Below are positions 7,552 through 13,693 of a stretch of 15,805 nucleotides of DNA, one piece after another. Source of the DNA: JAVBKA01 sp031546715 (GTDB taxonomy: Bacteria; Bacillota; Clostridia; Oscillospirales; UBA929); assembly GCA_031546715.1 (NCBI GenBank), contig JAVBKA010000031.1, positions 1-15,805 of the forward strand. Reading direction: 5' to 3'. The notes under the pieces are model-generated. The model saw only the letters and a list, made by a program, of their open reading frames with translations, made no database searches and was not told where the DNA came from. Every line of letters starts with the position of its first letter. The first letter of the stretch is position 1. The position numbers and the translations under genes were made by a program.

Positions 7552-8229
7552 ATGCCCACATTATACGTTTATAATAATCTCACAAATGAGGTTGAAAGAT
7601 ATAACAAGGGTTGGAATGATGGAATGCCCTACGTTGAGGGACGGACAATGACTATGGACGAGTTTCGAGGCTCTTCCTGTACAAACACACTATGGACAGA
7701 CCGCAGAGCACTTTTGGCGTGGAATCAAACACGAGAAGCATACGGCGCACCCATGCCCTTTATGTTTGCTTTCAAACGCCCTTGGGAGGGCGGTCACTCA
7801 GGTATGTCACAGCACTACGCAGGCACTGCCTTTGACGTAGGTCAAACATTGACCGCGGCGCAACGTCAGCGCATATGGACGGCGGCAAATAACACTGGCG
7901 CATGGGGTTACGTCGAGCCGCTGAGTATGACGCCGACATGGGTTCATATGGACAGACGCATCGGAACACCCGCTTGTGCCGCAGGTTATCCGCTGCTGCG
8001 TAAAGGCGCGAAGGGCGTGTATGTCTTTGTATTGCAGGATTTGCTTAATGCGCTGGGTTTTACAGGCGGCGGCTTGGACGGTGTATTTGGCAATGGCGTA
8101 GAGGCGGCGGTTAGGCGTTTTCAAGCAGCAAACGGTATCACTGCCGACGGTGTTGTAGGCTGTTCCACATGGCAAAGACTGGCTGAGTTAGGCGTAGGGG
8201 TTGGGAATACAGCGACGGTTAATTGTTAG
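7552..8229 (+). CDS. M15-type peptidoglycan peptidase with C-terminal peptidoglycan-binding domain
   Basis: A 225-residue protein. The N-terminal domain has the M15 zinc-peptidase signature SQHYAGTAFD (zinc ligands His88 and Asp95) and a second motif WVHMD (His132), as in D-Ala-D-Ala carboxypeptidases and phage L-Ala-D-Glu endopeptidases. Residues about 148-215 form a PG_binding_1 domain, seen as LRKGAKGVYVFVLQDLLNALGF, DGVFGNGVEAAVRRFQAANGI and DGVVGCSTWQRL. It is expected to cut peptide stems of peptidoglycan while held to the wall. No signal peptide or membrane segment is present, so it would need another exit route: lysis, a mother-cell role in sporulation, or holin-like release. No phage genes lie nearby. 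The start is fixed by GAGGTG inside the hairpin at 7507-7546. Confidence 0.88.
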   Translation: MPTLYVYNNLTNEVERYNKGWNDGMPYVEGRTMTMDEFRGSSCTNTLWTDRRALLAWNQTREAYGAPMPFMFAFKRPWEGGHSGMSQHYAGTAFDVGQTLTAAQRQRIWTAANNTGAWGYVEPLSMTPTWVHMDRRIGTPACAAGYPLLRKGAKGVYVFVLQDLLNALGFTGGGLDGVFGNGVEAAVRRFQAANGITADGVVGCSTWQRLAELGVGVGNTATVNC

Positions 8230-8230
8230 G

Positions 8231-8263
8231 CTGACAGTCTGCTGACAGTTATCAGACAGTCTG
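8231..8263. repeat. Three adjacent 11-base repeats
   Basis: CTGACAGTCTG, CTGACAGTTAT and CAGACAGTCTG follow each other without gaps directly after the peptidase stop. The first and third differ by one base; the middle shares the CTGACAGT core. The 11-base period would place each copy on nearly the same DNA face, as at sites bound by oligomeric regulators. No protein is assigned to them. Confidence 0.6.
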
Positions 8264-8282
8264 ACGATAAAGTATATACGAG

Positions 8283-8334
8283 GGGTGCAGCAAAATGCGG
8301 GACGCAGCTTGACGTTCCGTATTCTGCTGCACCC
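8283..8334 (+). terminator. Long imperfect hairpin in the trpB2 leader region
   Basis: A 20-bp stem runs from 8283-8302 to 8315-8334. Its base is a perfect ten pairs (GGGTGCAGCA with TGCTGCACCC); the upper half has one A-C mismatch and two G-T pairs. The loop is 12 bases. No T-tract follows on + or - strand, so classic termination is doubtful. It may be a remnant repeat, or a terminator of the peptidase gene that works by another route. The rest of 8230-8532 contains no gene. Confidence 0.45.
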
Positions 8335-8450
8335 TTGCTGCTAAATTTGAGTTCTTGCGAGTTGCACCGTCAGTATCGGGAATAATTAGATTCTCAGAAT
8401 CATATGAATAGATAGTATAAAAATTAGGCAAAATTAAGAGTAAAGTTTAT

Positions 8451-8467
8451 TTGTTTGTCCCAAACAA
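8451..8467. promoter_or_regulatory. Dyad just upstream of the trpB2 promoter (possible operator)
   Basis: TTGTTTG and CAAACAA form a perfect 7-bp inverted repeat around TCC. It ends five bases before the minus-35 box at 8473, a position suited to a dimeric regulator. The short stem and lack of T-tract argue against a terminator. The binding protein is unknown. Confidence 0.4.
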
Positions 8468-8472
8468 TTTAT

Positions 8473-8502
8473 TTGACTAAACTAGGAATAATGTGGTATT
8501 AT
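8473..8502 (+). promoter_or_regulatory. Promoter of the trpB2-mntP-acpS operon
   Basis: TTGACT (8473-8478) and TATTAT (8497-8502) are 18 bases apart, with TGG directly before the minus-10 giving an extended minus-10 element. The start would be near 8509, leaving about 24 bases of leader with AGGAG at 8520-8524. That is too short for a T-box or trp attenuator, so control is more likely at initiation. Confidence 0.7.
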
Positions 8503-8532
8503 GAAAGAATTATATATTTAGGAGTGATTCAT

Positions 8533-9900
8533 GTGCCACGTATACCTTACAAATTCTATGTCCCGGAAGAAAAGATGCCGGACACCTGGTATAACCTTAG
8601 AGCGGACATGCCTCAGCCTATGGACCCTTGCATAAATCCCGGAACTGGTCAGCCTATTACTTATGACGAACTTTCCCAGCTTTTCACAGAAGAGGCCGCC
8701 AGATTAGAGCTTGATGACAAAACCCGCTATGTCAGTATTCCAGGCGAGGTTATGGACTATTACCGCTCCTTCCGTCCTGCTCCCATTTGCAGAGCATATC
8801 ATTTAGAGCGTGTTCTGGATACACCCGCAAAAATTTACTACAAGTTTGAAGGAAATAACACCTCAGGCAGCCATAAGCTGAATTCTGCCGCACCTCAGGC
8901 GTACTACGCCAAGTTACAGGGGATTAAACACCTTACCACCGAAACAGGAGCAGGACAATGGGGAACTGCCATGGCCATGGCATGTGCGTACTATGGTCTT
9001 GATTTGCAGGTTTTTATGGTTAAGGTATCAGCTCAGCAGAAGCCATACCGTAAGGCTGTTATGGAAACCTACGGCGCGACAGTCACAGCAAGCCCGTCGG
9101 AAACAACAGCGGTAGGGCGCAGTATTTTGAGTGCTAACCCCGAAACAGGAGGCTCCTTGGGCTGTGCAATCTCAGAAGCTGTGGAAATGGCGGCAGGCAG
9201 TAAGGGTTGCAGATATGTCCTCGGCTCTGTTTTGAACCATGTGCTGCTGCACCAATCTGTTATCGGTCTTGAAAGCAAAATTGGATTGGAAATGTTAGGC
9301 GAAAATCCTGATATAGTTATCGGCTGCGCAGGTGGCGGAAGCAATCTTGGCGGGCTTATCAGCGGTTATATGAAGGACAAAATGGAGGGCAAGCCCTCAC
9401 CGTACTTTATTGCAGTTGAGCCGGCGTCCTGTCCGTCTCTTACAAGAGGACGCTATGCCTATGATTTTGGCGACACTGGTCATTTTACCCCTCTTGCAAA
9501 AATGTACACTCTGGGAAGTGACTATATTCCGTCCCCGAATCACGCAGGAGGTCTGCGTTATCACGGCATGTCGCCCATACTCTCTAAGCTGTACCATGAC
9601 GGTTATATTGACGAAGCCCGCGCAGTATCGCAAACCGCAGTTTTTGACGCGGCTATCATGTTTGCCAAGGCTGAAACCCTACTTCCTGCGCCTGAATCCT
9701 CTCATGCAATACGAGTTGCAATAGACGAGGCTATTAAGTGCCGTGAGGAAGGCAAAACGAAAACAATTCTGTTTGGTCTGACAGGCACAGGATACTTTGA
9801 CTTGTCAGCATATACAAGTTATTTGGAGAAGAAGATGAATGATTATGTTCCTACTGACGCAGAGCTTGAAGCATCCTTTGCCACTCTTCCAAGACAGTAG
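8533..9900 (+). CDS. trpB: Tryptophan synthase beta-like enzyme (TrpB2 type)
   Basis: A 455-residue pyridoxal-phosphate enzyme of the TrpB2 group, which joins indole and serine to make tryptophan, often without a TrpA partner. The N-terminus IPYKFYVPEEKMPDTWYNL is characteristic of this group. The PLP lysine is Lys115 in GSHKLN, the catalytic Glu137 lies in TETGAGQWG, and the phosphate-binding loop is GGGSN (267-271). The length, longer than the roughly 400 residues of TrpB1, fits TrpB2. The GTG at 8533 is used, because AGGAG lies eight bases before it; the in-frame TTG at 8455 lies upstream of the promoter and would add residues that match nothing in the family. It is first in an operon with mntP, three bases downstream. 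No other trp genes are visible, so salvage of indole or a stand-alone role is plausible. Confidence 0.94.
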   Translation: MPRIPYKFYVPEEKMPDTWYNLRADMPQPMDPCINPGTGQPITYDELSQLFTEEAARLELDDKTRYVSIPGEVMDYYRSFRPAPICRAYHLERVLDTPAKIYYKFEGNNTSGSHKLNSAAPQAYYAKLQGIKHLTTETGAGQWGTAMAMACAYYGLDLQVFMVKVSAQQKPYRKAVMETYGATVTASPSETTAVGRSILSANPETGGSLGCAISEAVEMAAGSKGCRYVLGSVLNHVLLHQSVIGLESKIGLEMLGENPDIVIGCAGGGSNLGGLISGYMKDKMEGKPSPYFIAVEPASCPSLTRGRYAYDFGDTGHFTPLAKMYTLGSDYIPSPNHAGGLRYHGMSPILSKLYHDGYIDEARAVSQTAVFDAAIMFAKAETLLPAPESSHAIRVAIDEAIKCREEGKTKTILFGLTGTGYFDLSAYTSYLEKKMNDYVPTDAELEASFATLPRQ

Positions 9901-9903
9901 CCT

Positions 9904-10449
9904 ATGATTTTTGCTATTGCCGTAACCCTTGCCATGGACGCATTGGCAGTTGCTATTTCAAACGGAGTGTCTATGCCCAAAATGCGCAAAGCCCAAGCTC
10001 TGATAATTGGCATATATTTTGGCGGTTTTCAGTTTTTAATGCCCTTGGCAGGCTACTTTGCGGGGCAGCTTATAGACGACTTCCTTGAAAAGTACGGTCC
10101 GTGGATTACCTTCGGCGTTTTAGTGATTATCGGCGGCAAAATGGTTATTGAAGCTCTAAAGCATAAAGAAGAAATACATGAAAAAGAGGCAGTATTCTCT
10201 CATCCTAAGCTTATTGTACAAGCTATTGCAACCAGTATAGACGCATTTGCCGTCGGCGTGACCTTGGCCTTTTCCGCCGACGGCATAGTGCAGGTTTTGT
10301 GGGCATGTGGAGTAATTGGAGTGGTCGCCTTGGTGTTTTCTACAGCGGGAGCACTTTTTGGCAAGAAAATCGGTGGGTTTTTTCAAAAACGAGCAGAACT
10401 TGCAGGCGGAATTGTGTTAATAGTGTTGGGTATTCTTAGCCTTTTTTAA
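9904..10449 (+). CDS. mntP: MntP/YtaF-family manganese efflux pump
   Basis: A 181-residue membrane protein with six helices in two related halves. The paired family motifs are seen as LAMDALAVAISNG (about 9-21) and SIDAFAVGVTLAF (about 111-123), each carrying the membrane aspartate thought to handle the metal. GGKMVIEALKHKEE marks the end of the first half. It exports Mn2+. No clear Shine-Dalgarno precedes the ATG; translation probably depends on ribosomes ending trpB2 three bases earlier. The N-terminus is about ten residues shorter than many MntP proteins, with no better in-frame start nearby. A yybP-ykoY manganese riboswitch, usual for this gene, was not recognised upstream. Confidence 0.88.
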   Translation: MIFAIAVTLAMDALAVAISNGVSMPKMRKAQALIIGIYFGGFQFLMPLAGYFAGQLIDDFLEKYGPWITFGVLVIIGGKMVIEALKHKEEIHEKEAVFSHPKLIVQAIATSIDAFAVGVTLAFSADGIVQVLWACGVIGVVALVFSTAGALFGKKIGGFFQKRAELAGGIVLIVLGILSLF

Positions 10450-10474
10450 GCGAATTAACTTAGGAGGTCATTTT

Positions 10475-10996
10475 ATGGCGGATGTTTTTATAGAGCATAT
10501 GGTGTCTCAAAAGCCAAACGGAAAGACAATGCTGTTACGGCTTTTACTGGGTCTCGCAGTTGCAGTCGTTGCCGTACTTCCGATATTTTTGGAAATGCTT
10601 GGAGTTGCAGGAGTTATGACATTTATGCCGGCGACATTAGTTGCGGGCGTTTGGGGCGGTTGGTTTTTTTCAAAACGCCTTTCTTTGGAATTTGAGTATA
10701 TCATCACAAACGGCGAAATGGACATTGATAAAATTATGGGCAGAAACGCCCGTAAACGTTTATTGTCCTGCGATTGCCGAAACTTTGAAATCCTAGCTCC
10801 TGCAAAGGAGATGGGTTCATACAAGCAGCAGCAAATAAAAACCATTGATGTGTCCTCCTCTGCAAACTCAGAGGGGCGTTGGTTTGCGATTTTTAACGGC
10901 AAGGACGGCGCGCGTACCATGCTGATTTTTGAGCCTAATGAGCGTATGCTTGAGGCATTCAAAAAATTTATTCCGGGTAAAATGCAAATCCGATGA
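10475..10996 (+). CDS. Small two-helix membrane protein with cytoplasmic domain (DUF6106-like)
   Basis: A 173-residue protein. Residues about 19-42 and 45-66 form two membrane helices joined by a tight turn. The remainder (about 67-173) is a soluble beta-rich domain beginning RLSLEFEYIITNGEMDIDKIMGRNARKRLL, a layout like bacterial PH-type domains anchored by a helical hairpin. It resembles clostridial proteins grouped as DUF6106; I recall this by pattern and could not check it. TAGGAGG (10461-10467) gives a strong start. It lies 25 bases after mntP and its stop overlaps the acpS start, so it is co-translated with acpS. Function is unknown; conserved pairing with acpS would hint at a membrane-lipid link. 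Confidence 0.75.
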   Translation: MADVFIEHMVSQKPNGKTMLLRLLLGLAVAVVAVLPIFLEMLGVAGVMTFMPATLVAGVWGGWFFSKRLSLEFEYIITNGEMDIDKIMGRNARKRLLSCDCRNFEILAPAKEMGSYKQQQIKTIDVSSSANSEGRWFAIFNGKDGARTMLIFEPNERMLEAFKKFIPGKMQIR

Positions 10997-11334
10997 GTTA
11001 CGCCGTTGGTCTGGATATGCTGGACATTGAACGTATTGAAAAAAGCATTGAAAATCAAGGGTTTATGTCAAAAGTGTTTAGCGAAGGCGAGCGGCATTAC
11101 ATACAGTCCAAAGGTCGCCGCTGTGCAGAAACAGCGGCGGGTATTTTCTGCGCAAAAGAGGCACTATCAAAAGCGTTGGGTATTGGGCTTCACCGAGTTT
11201 TAAGCAGTGGTTATGAGCTTCGATATGATGAAAACGGTAAGCCGTTTTTTTACGTCAATGACCAGCGTTTTACCTCTGATGTGTCTATTACGCACACAAC
11301 AACCACTGCCGCAGCAGTGGTTGTTGTGTGGTGA
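10993..11334 (+). CDS. acpS: Holo-[acyl-carrier-protein] synthase
   Basis: A 113-residue enzyme that moves 4'-phosphopantetheine from CoA to a serine on the acyl carrier protein, allowing fatty-acid synthesis. Visible marks are VGLDMLDIERIEK (Mg2+-binding Asp8), the FCAKEALSKALGIG core with the second metal ligand Glu, and the C-terminal SITHT strand, all in usual order. At 113 residues it is slightly short. Start ATG overlaps the preceding stop (ATGA), so expression is coupled. The last fifteen residues are nearly homopolymeric (THTTTTAAAVVVVW), encoded by a 17-bp perfect hairpin; family members normally end in a mixed Ala/Ile/Val strand. The core is intact, so activity is likely kept. Confidence 0.93.
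   Translation: MSYAVGLDMLDIERIEKSIENQGFMSKVFSEGERHYIQSKGRRCAETAAGIFCAKEALSKALGIGLHRVLSSGYELRYDENGKPFFYVNDQRFTSDVSITHTTTTAAAVVVVW
11293..11330. terminator. Perfect hairpin inside the 3' end of acpS
   Basis: A 17-bp perfect stem (CACACAACAACCACTGC with GCAGTGGTTGTTGTGTG) closes a CGCA loop. It ends two bases before the acpS stop codon. Transcription converges here with the - strand gene ending at 11355, so a two-way terminator makes sense, although the following tracts (GTATTTTG on +, none on -) are weak. Confidence 0.6.
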
Positions 11335-11354
11335 CGTATTTTGAAGATGTCATA

Positions 11355-12650
11355 TTACTTTTTCGTACGGAGAATAACCATTAATGATACGGCTATACCA
11401 ATAATGACAAATGCTGCTAATAAGAATAGCGGTAAGCTCCCCGTTTTACTGCCTTCAGGAGTGGACGATGGCTCAATGCTTGTCGCAGCGCTGGGCGAAT
11501 TCTTGGGAGGGAATGCAATGGCTAATGGTTCGGGAAGTAAAATATCTGACATAACCTGTATGGGAGTCAATCGATCTAACGATATTTCGTCAGTTATATT
11601 GAAATTGCTTACATAATTACTGCTGTCGCTTATGCACCACATACTGCCGTCTTCTTTTACAAAAAGCACCCCCCCTAAACTTGATGCCACAGAAACAACA
11701 TCAGATGATATCTCAAAAGGTTCTTCTGGGAGACTGGGGAATTTTTCGTCATTATAATCTGTGAATATATGCCAACCCCAGATAGTACCGTTCTTTTTAA
11801 TAACAAAGGTTGCCATGCTGCCGATTGTTGTGTATACAGACAAGACATCCTCCATAAACAAATACGGAGTGCGGCTTGGGCATATGCTGATATCTCCCCA
11901 ATGCCAGAGTGTGCCATCAGTTTTCAAGGCATACGCATATCCGCTTCCAGCGCTGACTGCTTTGACGTTGTCTAATATTTGGACGGGAATGATCCGATTT
12001 ATCTCAGTTCCATCTCCTAATGCGCCGCCATAGTTATCACCAAAACCCCACAAGGTGTTGTCGTTTTTTAATGCAAAGGTTGGTTCACTGCCAGTAACAT
12101 CAGTGACATCGTCTAACAATTTGTGATGGTTTGGTAATGATGCGTTAATTTCACTATTGTTTTCGTTTTTATATCTTTCATCTGAACTCCACAAGTTGCC
12201 ATCATTCATCAACACGCAGTCAAACCATACCTTTGCTATTCCATCAACTAACTCGCTGGGAATTATGTGCTTATCTTTCGGAGGACTTTTAAATAAGTAG
12301 TCAGGAATGTCTCCCCAACCCCACAAACTTCCGTCTGATTTTTTTACAAATGTATCGTGAAATGCGGAATAAATTGACACCGCATTGTCCATCAACTTTG
12401 TAGGTGCAACTATTTTGGGAACATCATTTTCATCGTAACCGCCGGCAGTGCCTTGTGTCAAATTATAATCATCGAAATATCCGCTTACCCAGAGGCTGCT
12501 GTCATTTTTTATGTAGGCAGCATGATACATACCGGCGGCGACCGTTGACCAAGCAGGGAAAGCTTGGTTCTCTTCCTGGGCATATGTTATTGGATGTTCT
12601 ATCAGCAATAATGATAGTATTATCATTATTGCTGTTGTAGTCTTTTTCAC
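11355..12650 (-). CDS. Membrane-anchored secreted protein with seven RCC1-like repeats
   Basis: A 431-residue exported protein. A signal peptide (about 1-24: KK, hydrophobic run, TYA before QEENQ) leads into seven repeats of the type xFAxKxDGSLWGWGD, the strand-turn pattern of an RCC1 beta-propeller. Examples are DTFVKKSDGSLWGWGD, YAYALKTDGTLWHWGD and GGVLFVKEDGSMWCISD. Repeat four carries the classical GDNYGGALGDGTEINRIIPVQI. Seven repeats make one closed propeller. A Ser/Thr/Pro-rich spacer (about 383-400) and a C-terminal helix ending RTKK (about 403-431) anchor it; no LPXTG sortase motif is present. The start is GTG at 12650 with AGGAGG six bases before. The propeller probably binds a protein or glycan at the cell surface; the ligand is unknown. 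Confidence 0.88.
   Translation of the reverse strand: MKKTTTAIMIILSLLLIEHPITYAQEENQAFPAWSTVAAGMYHAAYIKNDSSLWVSGYFDDYNLTQGTAGGYDENDVPKIVAPTKLMDNAVSIYSAFHDTFVKKSDGSLWGWGDIPDYLFKSPPKDKHIIPSELVDGIAKVWFDCVLMNDGNLWSSDERYKNENNSEINASLPNHHKLLDDVTDVTGSEPTFALKNDNTLWGFGDNYGGALGDGTEINRIIPVQILDNVKAVSAGSGYAYALKTDGTLWHWGDISICPSRTPYLFMEDVLSVYTTIGSMATFVIKKNGTIWGWHIFTDYNDEKFPSLPEEPFEISSDVVSVASSLGGVLFVKEDGSMWCISDSSNYVSNFNITDEISLDRLTPIQVMSDILLPEPLAIAFPPKNSPSAATSIEPSSTPEGSKTGSLPLFLLAAFVIIGIAVSLMVILRTKK
12604..12633. repeat. Perfect hairpin within the signal-peptide codons of the RCC1 gene
   Basis: AGCAATAATGATA and TATCATTATTGCT form a 13-bp perfect stem around GTAT, about 6-15 codons after the GTG start. A/T-rich Ile and Met codons favour such symmetry by chance, but a structure here could slow early translation. 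Confidence 0.5.
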
Positions 12651-12670
12651 AACGAGCCTCCTTTTTAATT

Positions 12671-12712
12671 TGAAACAACGAGGCGTTCCGCTTTAAACGC
12701 CTCGTTGTTTCA
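12671..12712 (-). promoter_or_regulatory. Stem-loop directly upstream of the RCC1 ribosome site
   Basis: TGAAACAACGAGGCGTT pairs perfectly with AACGCCTCGTTGTTTCA (17 bp, 8-base loop). Read on the - strand, it ends about eight bases before AGGAGG and the GTG at 12650. No T-tract follows, so a plain terminator is unlikely. Its 5' arm holds ACAACGAG, which is also complementary to CTCGTTGT (12656-12649) covering the spacer and start codon; see findings. Confidence 0.6.
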
Positions 12713-12779
12713 GCTTCATTGAATTGTGTATATTTTTTCTGTTACGTCGGGCAACAATTTCCTCCAGTATTGAATTTTA

Positions 12780-12869
12780 CTACAAACTATTTTCCACAGA
12801 GGCGCTAACTGCCTCGGTTGTAACGTTGCGTGTTACATTTCCTGAAACAGTCAGTCGATAAGTGTAGCC
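12780..12869 (-). pseudogene. Broken copy of the C-terminus of the gene at 15388-15729
   Basis: Read on the - strand these 90 bases encode GYTYRLTVSGNVTRN, continue to VSASVENSL and end in a stop. The same ending, with a few changes, occurs in the gene at 15388. By eye about 79 of 90 bases agree. The match stops abruptly at both sides. A TAG directly precedes the first Gly codon (12870-12872) and no start exists, so this is a remnant of a duplicated secreted-protein domain. Confidence 0.85.
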
Positions 12870-12878
12870 CTAGAATTG

Positions 12879-13079
12879 TTACTCATGTATTTGGTCTAAA
12901 TAGTCAGCCGAAGCCAAATCAGAGGTTTCAAAAATTGTTCCAGTGCCACCATATGAGATCTCAATAAATAGGCGTCCGGCAGCGGCATAGTACTGTATTT
13001 CAATGGCTCCGATTGCTGTTGAAATTATCTTAAACTCTGTTTTGTTATGTAATCTACGATGCTTTTTGCACTTTTGCTG
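12879..13079 (-). pseudogene. Unassigned open stretch, probably decayed coding sequence
   Basis: A 66-codon open stretch without a start codon, in the same frame as the fragment at 12780-12869 but cut from it by TAA and TAG. Its later part (AIEIQYYAAAGRLFIEIS, then a Gly-rich turn and TSDLASADYLDQIHE) has protein-like composition with alternating strands and an acidic helix. It overlaps the last 18 codons of the split gene at 13025 in another frame. A one-base frameshift from that gene is possible. I recognise no family. Apart from this and the fragment below it, bases 12713-13024 hold no gene. Confidence 0.4.
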
Positions 13080-13657
13080 TTAATTATGACGTCCTTTGCC
13101 TTCTGCGGGATGCTATCAGAAAGGAAGTCAATGGCGGACTTATATGCTACCTCCACTTTTTCGTTTTGGGATAAGTTACTGATATCAACCAAGCCATTAC
13201 TTGCAGATATTACCATTGGTATTTTATCCAGATTAGATGGTGAGAGAAAAACAATATATTGTTTGCCTTTTTTCATGGAATCGTACCCATCAGGATGGAG
13301 CTATTCATTTTGGTCACTAATTGCGGCACGCTCAAGAATGCTCAAGGAGCTTCCGATATTTTTGTCGGCATCCTTGAAAACCTTTAAAACTTTCAACCTC
13401 CGCTTTGCATAGAAATCAGTCAATGCTCCATTGACATTACTCACAACAGTTCTGTTTTTCTTAGAAAGCGAATCCATAGGCTCAACCAGAGCGATTATCG
13501 TCGCAGTTTCCTTTAGCGACTTATAATCATACTCTTTATAGCTGCCTTCCAACGCGATGTCTTTGTACGGTGCCTGACGAAGCAGCAGAAATAAGACGGC
13601 GAAAAGTACGGCGAAGCTAATGGGGATTAACCAAGGTAGCCGTTTTTTAGTTAGCAT
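13025..13657 (-). pseudogene. Membrane-anchored envelope protein gene split by an in-frame TAG
   Basis: Two open stretches, 13657-13301 and 13300-13025, share one frame and are separated only by TAG at 13301-13303. Read through, they give about 210 residues. There is one N-terminal membrane helix (about 8-26), then a beta-rich extracytoplasmic domain with KETATIIALVEPMDSL, FYAKRRLKVLKVFK and, after the stop, GYDSMKKGKQYIVFLSP. The motif order (KVLKVFK, then LERAAI, then MKKGKQYIVFL) runs smoothly across the stop, so this was one protein. A single base change from TTG would create the TAG. The ATG at 13657 has GGGGG just upstream; the GTG at 13672 does not. The ATG at 13276 has no ribosome site. 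It follows the lipoprotein gene by 36 bases, so it is part of that operon. Possibly still gives a secreted 118-residue fragment. Confidence 0.8.
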
Positions 13658-13693
13658 TTTTAATTCCCCCACTTTGACGTTAGATTATTTTCA

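Noticed and set aside
7807..8175. 122-codon open frame on the - strand
   Set aside because: Shadow of the M15 peptidase; Cys/Arg-rich composition typical of antisense frames.
8455..8532. Longer trpB2 start at TTG
   Set aside because: It precedes the promoter boxes and encodes residues not typical for TrpB2.
8503..8532. T-box or trp leader-peptide attenuator before trpB2, or Mn2+ riboswitch before mntP
   Set aside because: The predicted leader is about 24 bases, and only three bases separate trpB2 and mntP; neither holds such a structure.
10507..11058. 183-codon open frame on the - strand
   Set aside because: It lies opposite two well-supported genes (membrane protein and acpS), has no ribosome site and no family pattern.
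12716..12754. Twelve-codon leader peptide with GGAGG before a TTG, upstream of the RCC1 gene
   Set aside because: Too short and uses a weak start; a chance match cannot be excluded, and no attenuator logic is visible.
13025..13276. Independent 83-residue gene starting at the ATG at 13276
   Set aside because: No ribosome site, and the frame and motifs continue from the gene upstream of the TAG.
13301..13303. Pyrrolysine-type recoding of the in-frame TAG
   Set aside because: Several intact genes in the window end with a single TAG (trpB2, the cNMP/DUF2225 gene, the M15 peptidase and the response regulator), so TAG is an ordinary stop here.
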